From positions 1,178,001 through 1,242,000 of the forward strand of contig BQMF02000061.1 in assembly GCA_027922465.2 (NCBI GenBank): DNA of 64,000 nucleotides, in the 5' to 3' direction. This document shows positions 12,301-21,789 of this stretch, piece after piece. The notes under the pieces were generated by a model. That model did no database searches. It was not told the origin of the DNA and worked only from the letters and a program-made list of their open reading frames with translations. Both the position numbers and the translations under genes were made by a program. Numbering within the stretch: position 1 is the first letter of the stretch; every line of letters starts with the position of its first letter. Origin of the DNA: Turritopsis dohrnii (lineage: Eukaryota; Cnidaria; Hydrozoa; Anthoathecata; Oceaniidae).

Positions 12301-12576
12301 TTCTGCATAACAAATGTCAATTGTAGAATGGAGTAACGACAAAGTTTTAGGGAGCTCAGCTATCATTAAATATCCATCCTTTTGAAGAGATTTATAAATT
12401 TCATCTCCATTTTCAACGATAAAATCCAAATCATAGGCAGTCCAATGTCCTGGACTTTTCACTAGAGTAAACACTATGGACAATAAAGAACAACACGTGC
12501 ATTGTTTTCCAGCAGATTCACCAAACATTTCATGCCCCTGATGAAAAGACCCCTGTATTATGGTATTGCCAGACAT
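6355..12576 (-). pseudogene. Helentron-type RepHel protein: cysteine protease-like N terminus, zinc finger, HUH Rep, Pif1-like helicase, EEP endonuclease; one in-frame stop
   Basis: Rolling-circle transposase of a Helentron. Reading from ATG at 12576, the frame is open to 6355 except for one TAA at 12235-12237; total about 2,070 codons. Before the TAA: GSFHQGHEMFGESAGKQCTC, and after it LFDSHSRNIHG. The QC and DSH motifs resemble the Cys and Asp-x-His sites of tegument-type deubiquitinases or OTU-like proteases. Next come ten 13-residue basic repeats (KCRLRNA type, 11530-11890), CX2C pairs, then HVHSFVW (HUH, near 10030) and YMCSYFSKAE (catalytic tyrosines, near 9440). The helicase shows GGAGTGKS (near 8330), IIIDEISMV (near 8070), VVGDLYQLPPV and YVALSRV. 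The C-terminal endonuclease has CNVRSL, ITGDFNVNPND and SDHASIKV. Nearly intact, so probably a recent copy. The likely start follows a splice acceptor TTCTTTCAG at about 12586. Confidence 0.9.
11530..11890 (-). repeat. 39-bp in-frame tandem repeat inside the Helentron ORF
   Basis: About nine to ten units of 13 codons, consensus (E/S)S(A/S)K(E/G)KCR(L/Q)RNA. The charge is strongly basic. The first units are of LRNA type, later ones QRNA/KHNA, showing local unit homogenisation. Confidence 0.85.
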
Positions 12577-12589
12577 ATTCAAACTGAAA

Positions 12590-13422
12590 GAATGTCAATA
12601 AAATAAAAAATATTTTTGATGATATTGTAAACCAATAATATTGGTGATGTTTAGTATTTTTCAGTGTGGCTCGTCGGCCAAGCAGTACGTCGACTGCCAC
12701 CGCAAACCCTATCAGTGACACGTGGGTATGATAGAGAATCGGTACCTGAAAAGGAAACGGCAAGAAATTGATTAAATACACTTGTTAACGACAGGGTGAT
12801 ACCTGAATTAAATTGTTTTCTTTCGTTATTTTTTGAAACAACCACCGACGACCTCATGAAGAAACCAAAGCTTACGTTACATCCGGGTCTTCTCAAAGCA
12901 TATTACTTTATTAAATGAAAATACAGACCAGTTCACATAATATTTTTACTGAATGATAATTATGATTTCATCCAATTTGGTATCACTTAGCTATATCATC
13001 TTTAATAATATTACTCTTAAAGGGGCTTTAAGAAAATTATTTACAATATTAAAGTACTTTTTAATAGTTTGATTTGGTCAGTAAAATAAATCTTTTGATA
13101 AAAAAGGTCTTAGCCTTGACTTAGATAAATCATAAAGCGTAGGCTAAAAACTGCCGTTTCGGCCGGAGTAGTAGTAGTAGGAGTAGTAGTAGGAGTCCAA
13201 GGGTGTTTTAATACGGTATTCGCTTACGCTGCTACCGTAAAAATGAAAATAGAAAACAAGGTTTTAGAGAAATTGAAAAAAACTCTAAAAATAATTTATT
13301 CTATAATTCTTTTAACAACAAAAAAAAGCGCTTTTGACTATTATGTCTTGTGATTATAAAGTAACGTTTACCTCAAAAGTTTTAGCATGGGCTTTTAGAG
13401 ATGTCTAGGGTTTCCAAAAATG
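12590..13422. other. Right arm of the TTAA element upstream of the Helentron ORF
   Basis: No convincing coding frame. Short minus-strand ORFs at 12530-12896 may include leader exons of the Helentron transcript. A (TAG/GAG)n microsatellite lies at about 13165-13197. Confidence 0.45.
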
Positions 13423-13895
13423 TATCATACTTGATATAAACATATTCCTGTCAAACGGATTAATTAAGAAACAAAAACACGTTTTTTCCCTTACTCACAC
13501 CTTAATGTCTTAATGGTATTTAGCATCTCACGGTGCATTTGATAATTTTGATCAACTGATTTCGACTTTTCTGACATAGTATAACGCGGTCAAAACATCG
13601 CAAAAGTTTCTTCCTTCCTCGGAAAGCATTATCATCTAGTTTCAACTTCCTCGATGTTTTCTGTTGACACAAACATATAGTAGGTTTTGATTAATTGAAT
13701 GACTGGAATCAACGTCATTATATAAATCTCTCAAAATTGCCTTAATAAAAATAAAAATAGCAACAATATTCTCAGTACCAATTAGGAATCGAGGATTCTT
13801 AATAACATTTCACAAGGAATAACAATGGGACACAGTTCGTCTTTATATTATTTCTTTCTTTTCAAAAACAAAAAATAATCTCTCTGTGTTAAGTC

Positions 13896-14189
13896 CTAGA
13901 AGTTCTTCTTGTCTGGTGCCACAAACGCGCCATCTTTCACAGGCATCCAATCATCTCTTCCTGTATTACAAGGCTTACACGTAGGGAGGATGACCACAGA
14001 TGAACTTGTGTCGAGTTGTACATGTGCACCATCTTCCGCTTTTCTGTTACACCCTTCGATATTGCAAGTATCTGGCCAACTTTCCCCGGTTTGTTTTCCA
14101 TGATACTTCTTGAAAGAGGTTTTACCAGTTGCTTTAAGGTTTGCTGTGCCTGAAACATTTTTTGCGTAATGTCCTTTTCCAAGTTCCAT
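13896..14189 (-). CDS. Gene A1: small CX4C-GAHV-CX2CN (HNH/treble-clef-like) protein, 97 codons
   Basis: Starts ATG at 14189 with A at -3 and G at +4; single exon, 97 residues, no signal peptide or membrane segment. Layout: LGKGHYAKNVSGTA, then a W/K-rich linker (ESWPDT), C-NIEG-C, EDGAHVQLDT, VILPTCKPCN, and GRDDWMPVKDGAFVA. The C-x4-C, AHV and C-x2-C-N spacing is what a small zinc-binding treble clef of the HNH type would show (inference). I do not recognise a named family. A2 and A3 are close paralogues and B genes are more distant ones. It lies immediately right of the 9.25-kb TTAA insertion. Purpose unknown; a nuclease, zinc-binding effector or regulator are all open. Confidence 0.75.
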   Translation of the reverse strand: MELGKGHYAKNVSGTANLKATGKTSFKKYHGKQTGESWPDTCNIEGCNRKAEDGAHVQLDTSSSVVILPTCKPCNTGRDDWMPVKDGAFVAPDKKNF

Positions 14190-14344
14190 CGTCTTTTCTT
14201 GATCAAGATGTTGACAGTTCCTTGAAAAAATTATTTGTGCAGCTTTTGAAGTTTTGGATCTGTTTTGTTTCGTGCGGTTGATTTAACATAAACAAACATA
14301 CTTTACCAATTTGGCAGGATACACTAAAATAAAGAATCGATAGA

Positions 14345-14640
14345 GGTTACTTTTTGTACAACAGGTATGAAGTGCCGACGTATTTATCTTTTCTATTTGT
14401 TTCCAAAAAAAAGGTGTTGTTTCTTTACTTTTTGTACAACAGGTATGAAGTGCCGACGTATTTATCTTTTCTATTTGTTTCCAAAAAAAAGGTGTTGTTT
14501 CTTTAATTTTTGTACAACAGGTATGAAGTGCCGACGTATTTATCTTTTCTATTTGTTTCCAAAAAAAAGGTGTTGTTTCTTTACTTTTTGTACAACAGGT
14601 ATGAAGTGTTGACGTATTTATCTTTTCTGTTTTTTCTAAG
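14345..14640. repeat. 78-bp tandem repeat (about 3.7 units) upstream of A1
   Basis: Units contain TACAACAGGTATGAAGTG, then CGACGTATTTATCTTTTCTAT and AAAAAAAAGGTGTTGTTTCTT. The same unit occurs once or twice near 29130, 32580 and 34750-34990, always on the 5' side of an A or B gene, so it belongs to the array unit. Confidence 0.9.
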
Positions 14641-14828
14641 AGACAACACCACCATGTTTCTTAGAATTCGATTTTCATCATTCATAAATAATAGGTTTTT
14701 ACACAGTTGCACAGCATACAAAAAAAAGAGCAAGCATAGACTTACACGTATAATGGTACAATTCAATCTACATGATCACATGCCTTGCCTTCAAACATTT
14801 TTCAAGTCAATTTGGAAGTTCTAACTTA

Positions 14829-15213
14829 CTTTCCCTGAACGCACCGTCATACCTTCATCAACAACTTCAGAGAGTCCAGAATGCAACTGCCAGTTTCTTA
14901 AGAGGCCGCTACTCAAACATGTCAGACGTGGTTTCATTGAAATTTAGTATGGCCAAAGGTTGCTTGGAAGTCCATAAATTCGTCAGCCTGGCCGAGTTTT
15001 CTTCCAATGAAAAAAATGGCGCCTCGTGAAGGTTTGAGAAATCCTGTATATGCTGGTACGATGTTGGCTTGTCCAAATATTGTTGTGAATAGTTTTGAAT
15101 ATGATTCTTCGCAGGTATTCAACAGACTCCTTCAAAAGTGTCGGGATGAATTAAATTATAAAATATTTTGTAGTGAAACGAAAAAACATTTGGCCTTGCT
15201 AAGAGCCTTGTAA
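14829..15213 (+). pseudogene. Non-LTR retrotransposon RT C-terminal remnant (jockey/CR1-type tail)
   Basis: Frames around 14772-15029 read LQRVQNATASFLRGRYSNM, the region after the polymerase core of many non-LTR reverse transcriptases (LQRIQNACARF-type). A second frame at about 15080-15213 reads NSFEYDSSQVFNRLL and DELNYKIFC, like the typical last domain with AWN.LP. Frames are broken. It lies in the 1.9 kb found between A1 and B1 but absent between A2-B2 and A3-B3. Confidence 0.6.
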
Positions 15214-15733
15214 AAATTTAAATTATATTCTCACATTTTGCCTCGGTGATGTCTAGCCTCCTTTTTTTATAATATTCTCTTGGTTTTACATTCCAATCCT
15301 GATTTTACAACTGAGTTAACTACCGTTCAGCCCCAGTAGCTCGACAATTTCGATAATTAGCTAGATAAACAGTACACCGAGAAACTAATAAATTTTATGA
15401 GCAACATCATTTCCAACGTCCTTGACTTATGATATTCACGATTCTTACTTATTTTGAGCTACCTAGTAACCTCAAGCCATTTCATCTGAAACTAGCTTAT
15501 TACCTCCAGACATTTCATTCTTGTGAGCAACGATTTATAGGTACTTTTTCAGTTTGGTCTTAGTTCAATCTTTACTGCCAATGGAAGAATAAATTTATAA
15601 GTTAATATATAAATATTATAACAGTTTTTTTTTCTAGTATTCGATTCTAACCTCAACTTTTGATCCTACACACACCGGTTTACATTACGTTAGTCCTTAG
15701 ATAACGATTTTAACTTGAATTTTTCATTTAAAC
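15214..15733. other. Retroelement debris, no gene recognised
   Basis: AT-rich sequence between the RT remnant and a hammerhead-like motif, lacking in the other array units. Probably part of the same inserted block. Confidence 0.4.
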
Positions 15734-15775
15734 CTGAAGATGTGTCGGAAGACACGAAAAAATTTTTTTTTGAAT
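15734..15775 (+). ncRNA. Hammerhead-like motif (CTGAAGA, GTGTC/GACAC stem, GAAA)
   Basis: CTGAAGA at 15734-15740, a 5-bp stem GTGTC-GGAA-GACAC, then GAAA at 15756. This resembles the hammerhead core (CUGAUGA, stem II, GAAA), with U-to-A in the first box, a form seen at retroelement ends. No stem I partner or cleavage triplet could be placed with confidence, so it may be inactive or a look-alike. Confidence 0.35.
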
Positions 15776-16890
15776 AAATATCAAAAAGAAACTTGCGTTT
15801 TTTAGTTAATTTAGTTAGTCCTTAGGTTTAGTCATATCCTATTTTCTAGTTTCATTATCTTCAGTCGACATTCTTTTTGGTTTACGACTATCTGGGCTTT
15901 CTACCCTTAGCCATACCTAATCACGTCCTATACTACGATTTTCTCTCTAGTTTCTGCCGGTACCAGTATTTTTTAATATATAATATTTTTTAGACACAGC
16001 ATATATAAAATTTTCTCAATTTCCAGGTGAAGAGCCAATTGTAAAATTTTGGAGATACTGTGAAATATATCGTCATTATCATTATTATTATTTCAAAACT
16101 ATTTATGCATCATTTTTTCACTAATTATCATGTTTAAAGGATATTGTAAGCATTAAAAGTCAAGTCACATCTGGATTAGATGCTTTTTTCAGGCTTGATG
16201 GACGATTGGTGAACAACGATTAAGACCACATAAAGCACTGATACTATTGGTTGGAAAGATTATGGTTTAATTTTGAGCTTTCATGAACAAGTTCCATTCC
16301 CATGGTCGTTCTTCTATTTTGTTTCCAGAGAAATACGTATTCATATATTGCGTCATAACGTTTTATTATTTTCGCCGTTTTCCATATTATCGGAAGGCAA
16401 TAGATCATGGGTTTGAGGCTAGATAATGTGAAATATTTTTAATCAAAGCTTATATTCAACCATTCGGAAATATTATCTTCGTTTCAACAAACACAAGATT
16501 TAAAATCTGAAGTAATGAATTTCAAGAATGGTGAAGGTCCAGAAACGATAACGCAGTCACTCATCGCCACTAAGCAACAAAAATTCCATTGAACTCTAGA
16601 GAGAGTTATGAGAGCTACGTACTAACTTTACTTCAGTGCGAATGGTCATTTTTGAATCTTAGATCTGCTTCATCTTAATGCCTTTTTTCTTCATTTTGTA
16701 ATTTTTATTAAAAATTCCACAGGCTAACCCAGAGAATAAAGGCAGTATGTCTTTCTGTTCACGTTGGAACTGGTCGATAATTTCAAGGTTGACTCAAAAT
16801 AATAATAACTAAGCAATTCAGGACTTAACTTTTCAAAGAAAAAACAAATAGTACAACGGAGTTGATTAAAATAATGTGTGTTCAGTTTTT
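15776..16890. other. Spacer: inserted block end and 3' flank of B1
   Basis: No ORF with family motifs. Similarity to the B2 and B3 3' flanks (GACTCAAAATAAT and related strings) resumes at about 16760, so the block unique to this unit spans roughly 14830-16760. Confidence 0.5.
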
Positions 16891-16898
16891 TACGAATG

Positions 16899-17234
16899 TC
16901 AATAACAAGCATAGTTGTCTTTTGCATCATAAGACGTAATTAATGCTGCGCAGGAACCAGGTAGCACCGGCATCCAATCAGTTCTTTGTAAATTACAATC
17001 ATGACATGTTGGAAGAATGTACATACTGGAATCTGGAACTGAGTATGTCGTTCGAAGATTTACGTGTGCACCATCAGTAGCCATCTTGCCACATCCTTGA
17101 ATACTGCAAAACAAAGGCCAAGGTCGTCGTGTTTTCTTGACCCAAAATTGCTTCCATGTCCCTAGTCTAGAATGACACACTACTGTGCCTGAAACATTTC
17201 TCGCCAAGTAACCGTTTTCAAGCATCGTCGCCAT
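16899..17234 (-). CDS. Gene B1: CX4C-GAHV-CX2CN small protein, 111 codons
   Basis: ATG at 17234 in good context (AAAATGGCG). Sequence: NGYLARNVSGTVVCHSR, GTWKQFWVKKT, WPLFCSIQGCGKMATDGAHV, MYILPTCHDCNLQRTDWMPV, then a short tail ending ACY. It is a paralogue of gene A: same G-x-G-Y-x-A-x-NV start, same W-K-x-x-W, CSIxGC, DGAHV, ILPxCxxCN and DWMPV blocks, but with three or four extra residues before YILP. Single exon. Predicted cytosolic or nuclear, since no signal is seen. Coding is intact, so the gene may be active. Function not recognised. Confidence 0.75.
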   Translation of the reverse strand: MATMLENGYLARNVSGTVVCHSRLGTWKQFWVKKTRRPWPLFCSIQGCGKMATDGAHVNLRTTYSVPDSSMYILPTCHDCNLQRTDWMPVLPGSCAALITSYDAKDNYACY

Positions 17235-18260
17235 TTTTAACTTGTGAAAACAAAAACGAATAAAATCTTATGTTAAGACTAAAGTGTCTACGTGATTCAC
17301 AGTTAAAGATATTAAGCATCGATCATAAGGTCGAGAAAGAATGTGTGGCAGCAGTTTTCTTGTGAGACAAAGAGAGCCAAACATTTCTTTACTTTGCCTG
17401 ACTGCTTTGTTTAAACAGCTGCTCGTTCCCGGACTATTTCTCAATTGTTCTATTTCTACTGATGTCGGCATAGTTCAATCTTCAGCTCTACATATAATAG
17501 TGCATTATCTATCTCTATTACAAAATAGAAAAACACAACAATAGCCACAAATTTGAGTTTATTTTAGCAATTCAAAAGTTTCTCAGAAATCAAATTCTTA
17601 GAATTGGGTAGCAACGACACTATACAGTCCAAGTTATACAGCAAACAGAATAAAGCAAGAACCTTACAGAGTAGTGAATTGCTTATTACAGTGTGACTGT
17701 TCGAAATTTTGTTTTCATGCCCTTATTGAGAGAATTGAAAACAATTTGATTCAGTATAGCTTCGTTATTTCGTGAAAAACATTATTTTTTTGTCTCGATT
17801 AATTTGTAATAATATCTTTGTTGATTTAACCTGGGTGATCGAGGAAATGATTCATACTACAGGAAATGATTCATACGACGTAATTTCAAATGAAAGTATT
17901 GGACTTTAACTTTTGAGATACATGGACTAAAATGAGGGAGGGAAGATGATTGCTTCGTATGGTTGCGTTGGAAATTGAGAAATTTTCCCTTTTCTTAAGA
18001 GACAGGTCAAAACACATTATCGAAGAAAGACAAATCAAATGTTTTCTGCAGAGTATCTGTGGATATATGCGCTGGCACAAGTTTTAGCTGCGATGCAAGA
18101 TTACAAAATTATTTGTGAAATGCTTTATGTCTTTCCTTTTCTGTTGCTGCTATTCATGAATACATTTTATCTGCACTGTGCCGTTCTTTGCGCAAACATC
18201 AGAGTTACTGTTATGCAATAAGAGTTACCATGTTGGACTTTCTTTAAGCATTGATTGGAT
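17235..18260. repeat. 5' flank of B1, array-unit sequence
   Basis: Segments such as AAGGTCGAGAAAGAATGTGTGGCAGC and the blocks near 18040-18230 recur beside B2, B3, B4 and B5 (30780-31000, 34430-34680, 35800-35890, 55560-55760). The small ORFs here differ between copies and are therefore unlikely to be coding. A promoter for B genes should lie in the first few hundred bases; no clear TATA was found. Confidence 0.6.
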
Positions 18261-18921
18261 CGACATCGGGAATTCATACTTCACTGATAATTGTTTCGCA
18301 CTTTTTTTGTTAGGTTGTTGTCATCACTGAAAATATGGCATGTGGCAGGGGCCTTGTGTAATACGAACGCCAATTGTCGATTGAATAAATCCAAACCTTT
18401 CTTCCTTATTTTATTTTTATTTTACAAATTTATACATAGCTATATACATTGTTACCTTTTCAATAATTACAGTTAGATACTTATTATATATGATCGATTA
18501 CATTATAATTGGTCAGCGCGGCAGCAGCTGATCTTTCATTAGCATTTGTGTTCGTCCGTCCGTCCGTCTGTAAGTCCATAAATTTTTGTCCCCAGTTGTA
18601 GGCTGATACCACTAAAAACACAAGCCTTAATTTTAAGGCTGGAATAGAGGCTATTTGTTGATTGTGGCTTTATTAAGAATTGTTTATTGATTGATAATTA
18701 CAACTACTTTATCAGGGTGAGTGCGGCCTCCATAAAAATAAAGATGAGTTCACGTTTCTGGAAACACAGAATGCTTATCAGGGGAGCAATGCAATTCTCA
18801 ATATTATGATCGTTATAAGTGATACTGTGATTATACTGCTGAGTTTCCTTGCTAGCTGCTTATTTCTGATTTTGTGTTTTGTGTTATTAAAATCAGGAGA
18901 TATGAGAGCTCTGCTACCTCC
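18261..18921. other. AT-rich spacer with a GTCC microsatellite
   Basis: TCCGTCCGTCCGTCTGT at about 18553-18571 is embedded in a repeat-like stretch. No gene is recognised. Confidence 0.4.
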
Positions 18922-18976
18922 AAGCCATGTTATTTTTTGTAATCTGTTTAACAGATTACAAAAAATAACATGGCTT
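18922..18976. repeat. Perfect 55-bp palindrome 1
   Basis: The left arm AAGCCATGTTATTTTTTGTA continues to AATCTGTT, and the right arm is its exact reverse complement; the centre is the single T at 18949. There is no loop, so it can extrude as a cruciform or fold as a 27-bp hairpin. Confidence 0.95.
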
Positions 18977-18978
18977 TT

Positions 18979-19043
18979 AACTCTTCTAAGTTGACGGATG
19001 TAACTATATAATATATAGTTACATCCGTCAACTTAGAAGAGTT
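18979..19043. repeat. Perfect 65-bp palindrome 2
   Basis: Begins 2 bp after palindrome 1. The left arm AACTCTTCTAAGTTGACGGA continues to TGTAACTATATA; the right arm is the exact reverse complement around A19011. Its sequence is unrelated to palindrome 1. A (TG)n microsatellite follows at about 19049-19068. Confidence 0.95.
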
Positions 19044-19068
19044 TTCAATGTGTGTGTGTGTGTGTGTA

Positions 19069-19493
19069 GAAATCTATAGTCACCCAAACAGACAACATCT
19101 CCAAAGTGTATATATAAGACATTCTATATATTACCTCTGTGAAGGTGCATTTGTGTGCTACTGAATTAATCAACAATATTTTGTGTTAGTTGTATGTAAT
19201 GCACTTATTATCAAGCAATGGACACATAATGTTTACAAACTCTTATCACTTGAAATCCAGAATGTCTATTTATTCAGTATTTCAATGAACAAATTCCCTA
19301 TGAAATCATTATCAGTTTATTTTTTATTTCTTTCATAGTCCTTTGTCTTGTCACTCATGTTTCGTATAATCTTATGTTTTCATGTATGTAAAAAATTATT
19401 ATTCACCATAGATAAATTTCATTTTTTCATTTTTTTAAATCGAAAGCTTTTGCGAATTTGTTGTTGTTTTTTATGTTTTATTCTGTTTATCTG
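19069..19493. other. AT-rich spacer, nothing recognised
   Basis: No ORF or repeat of note between the TG microsatellite and the next transposon. Confidence 0.4.
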
Positions 19494-19499
19494 CTTGGC

Positions 19500-20482
19500 T
19501 ATGGTTGCTCAAATGTAGCAATATTCAATAACATCATATAATGTTTGTGATATACTATATATATTCAACCAACACATTATATATATTCAACCAACACATT
19601 ATATATATTCAATGAAACATTATATTATAGATTAATAATTCGTATTGTTTAGTGATACTATATTTATAGTCAACGACACATTACATATTCAATAAAAAAT
19701 CGAACATATTCAATGAAATATGTATATAATATGTTCAGCAAAATGTCTTCGTGTTCAATAAACCATATTCCATTTAAATCATAATTTTTATAGTAAATAC
19801 TTATATAATAACCTTGCGTTGTATAGTCTGTGTTTTAAACTGTCTGGTCCTCGAAATCTAAAATCGTGCAGGTCATCCTAGCAGGACGAATCTTGTCAAA
19901 CTTCAGCTCAAATCAACAAATAGCTGCCAGTCGTGTTTTAAGGCCAGCTTTTTCTATTTATTTCCTCTGCGAATATTTTCAAACGCTTCATTAGAAGAGA
20001 AAGCAGACTAGCTGATTGGTAATAGTCCTGTTGAAAAGCAAGTAGCGTGACTATCATTTTGTCCAGAGCCACTGAGAACACACTTAACTCATCCAAAGAA
20101 TAATCCTTTTGCCCAATACGATTTACTAAAAGGGCTATTTGATGGAAAAATTCCTGAATAGATGGATCTCTATGAATGATGTTTACTATAGCTGCCGCCA
20201 TATTTTTTTCTAGTTCCCTCGAAAATTAAGCCAAACGATATTACCTGTTCAATTTCCAGACCAGATTACAAACTAGTATTTCGTTGACCATATATTGTGT
20301 GGTTGAATATTATTTCAATCCATTGCATATATAAGAAGTCACAAACCTGATAAAATATCGTGAACATATAATAACTTATATATAATATATACAACGAGCA
20401 TTATAAATATAGCATATTAATAAATTGTATGATTGGAAATATAAAATACTTAATTGAATATTGCTACATTTGAGCAACCATA
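19500..20482. mobile_element. 983-bp DNA transposon with 30-bp perfect TIRs and a 6-bp target duplication
   Basis: The first 30 bp (TATGGTTGCTCAAATGTAGC and ten more) at 19500-19529 are repeated exactly, inverted, at 20453-20482. Flanking CTTGGC at 19494-19499 and 20483-20488 is a 6-bp target-site duplication. The inside is very AT-rich with TATTCAAT-type short repeats (including about three 22-bp units at 19558-19620). Superfamily not recognised; 6-bp duplications occur in Polintons and Dada-like elements. It carries one small ORF. Confidence 0.9.
19938..20201 (-). CDS. 87-codon helical ORF inside the 983-bp element
   Basis: ATG at 20201 in a good context (AATATGGCG). The predicted protein starts MAAAIVNIIHRDPSIQEFFH and is rich in alternating hydrophobic/charged positions (FFHQIALLVNRIGQ, LLSLLMKRLKIFAEEI), suggesting a compact alpha-helical bundle. 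No Cys, no transmembrane run, no known motif. It is far more balanced in composition than the surrounding 75%-AT DNA. It is either the remaining piece of an element-encoded protein or a captured exon. I do not recognise it. Confidence 0.45.
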   Translation of the reverse strand: MAAAIVNIIHRDPSIQEFFHQIALLVNRIGQKDYSLDELSVFSVALDKMIVTLLAFQQDYYQSASLLSLLMKRLKIFAEEINRKSWP

Positions 20483-20488
20483 CTTGGC

Positions 20489-21789
20489 CAGCAATCTCTT
20501 ATTTTCTTATTCTCAAATAATAAACAGTTGTTTTGCTTACTTTTTTATTTTCAATGAAGTACAACAAAAATGTGTGAAAGACACATTGTCATGCATACGA
20601 ACACAGTATTTTTTAATTATTGTCATAAATTTTTAATGATCTATAGTCATTCCTTTTTGGAATCATCTGCACAGGGAGGTGTTTACTTTTGAACTTTTTG
20701 TGATCATATAACACAAGGTCTGCATAAAATCTTTTGAAGTATATATACTCAAAAACAGCTTATTTGAAGACTTAGTAACTTATTTTGACTTTAATACAAA
20801 CATTTTTTTAATCGAAATCAGATTTGTATTCACTTCAATTGAAAAAAAAAAATCATATTTTGTTTGGAAAAGATCTCTTATAAGTTAATTTAGAGAAAAC
20901 CCCTACATGAAAGTCTTTTTTATATAAACTTAATTTTACATATTCAGGTATATATAAGTAAAACATTAATAAATATTTGAGTGAATGCTTCGTATCTTTA
21001 ATTTCTTTGATAAAGATTTTATTGAATTAAGTTTTGTTGTAATGATGCTGGTAAATGCAATCAATTTTGAGAAGGTACCTGTCTGCTTTTTCAACTAGAA
21101 TGTGTTATTCTCTGAATCGCTGCCACTATTTTGACCTTCCCGCTGCAAAAGTGTTTTTCGATTTTGCTTCACAGTCCAACATATTTCAACTTTGCTGAAA
21201 TTACTAACTTTCAGGCCTCATCTCCTGTTGTTTCTATTAGTTTTATGTGTAGACATTAATGGTGCATTCATAAGTATTCATAAGTATTTGAGTGAATATT
21301 TAATATCTATTATTGTTTTGAGTTAAATTTTACTACAATGTTATATTGCTTCATGAACTCAATATCTGTTTCACAGTTGAACTGGGGTTTCTTATTCACT
21401 GTCACACTAGTTGTATCTCAAAAAATCCTATTTCGAGCTTCCTGGTGAGCAAAAAGGTTTTCGATTTTGCTTTACGGTCCATCACTCCTCAACTTTCCTG
21501 AAAGCGCTGACCTTCAGGGCTCAGGGCCTCTTGTTGATATTTGGTCCATATAGTCAATGTAAAAGAAATATCAATTTCTTTCTTTTTACTTTTATAGTAC
21601 TTTACTTTATTTTGTTCTATTTTTGTATATACCATTTCCAATCTATGTAGTTCTTAGATCCTTTAAGTATATATCGGCAATGACGTGTCTATTTGTGCTC
21701 TACCTTTAAAATCTTTAAAACTGACTGCAAAAAAGTCCAATTGATTTCTTGATTCCATGATACCAAGTAGCTCATCTCCTTCAGAAGTA
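20489..21789. other. AT-rich spacer with an internal diverged direct repeat
   Basis: About 21130-21250 and 21425-21545 are related (TTCGATTTTGCTT followed by a CCATC/CCAAC block and TTCAGG). No ORF with recognisable motifs. The part from about 21730 (TCCAATTGATTTCTTGATTCC) also occurs near 56010, right of B5. Confidence 0.5.

Larger units (their letters stand above)
4251..13501. mobile_element. 9.25-kb TTAA-flanked DNA transposon (or composite) carrying a Helentron
   Basis: Terminal inverted repeats: 4251-4332 and 13423-13501, both starting GGTGTGAGT and sharing GTTTGACAGGAATATG-type and TATCAAGTATGATA strings. Each end abuts TTAA (4247-4250 and 13502-13505), the target of piggyBac and Kolobok superfamilies (established knowledge). 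The paralogous flank at about 31620-31740 has no insert: GTAGTATTCTTAGC is followed directly by the sequence equivalent to 13506 onwards. No piggyBac or Kolobok transposase was recognised inside, so the element is non-autonomous, and the Helentron is either nested or captured cargo. Superfamily assignment is inference. Confidence 0.8.

Noticed and set aside
14367..14612. Repetitive 81-codon ORF (MKCRRIYLFYLFPKKR repeats)
   Set aside because: It is just the translation of the 78-bp minisatellite, whose unit length is divisible by 3.
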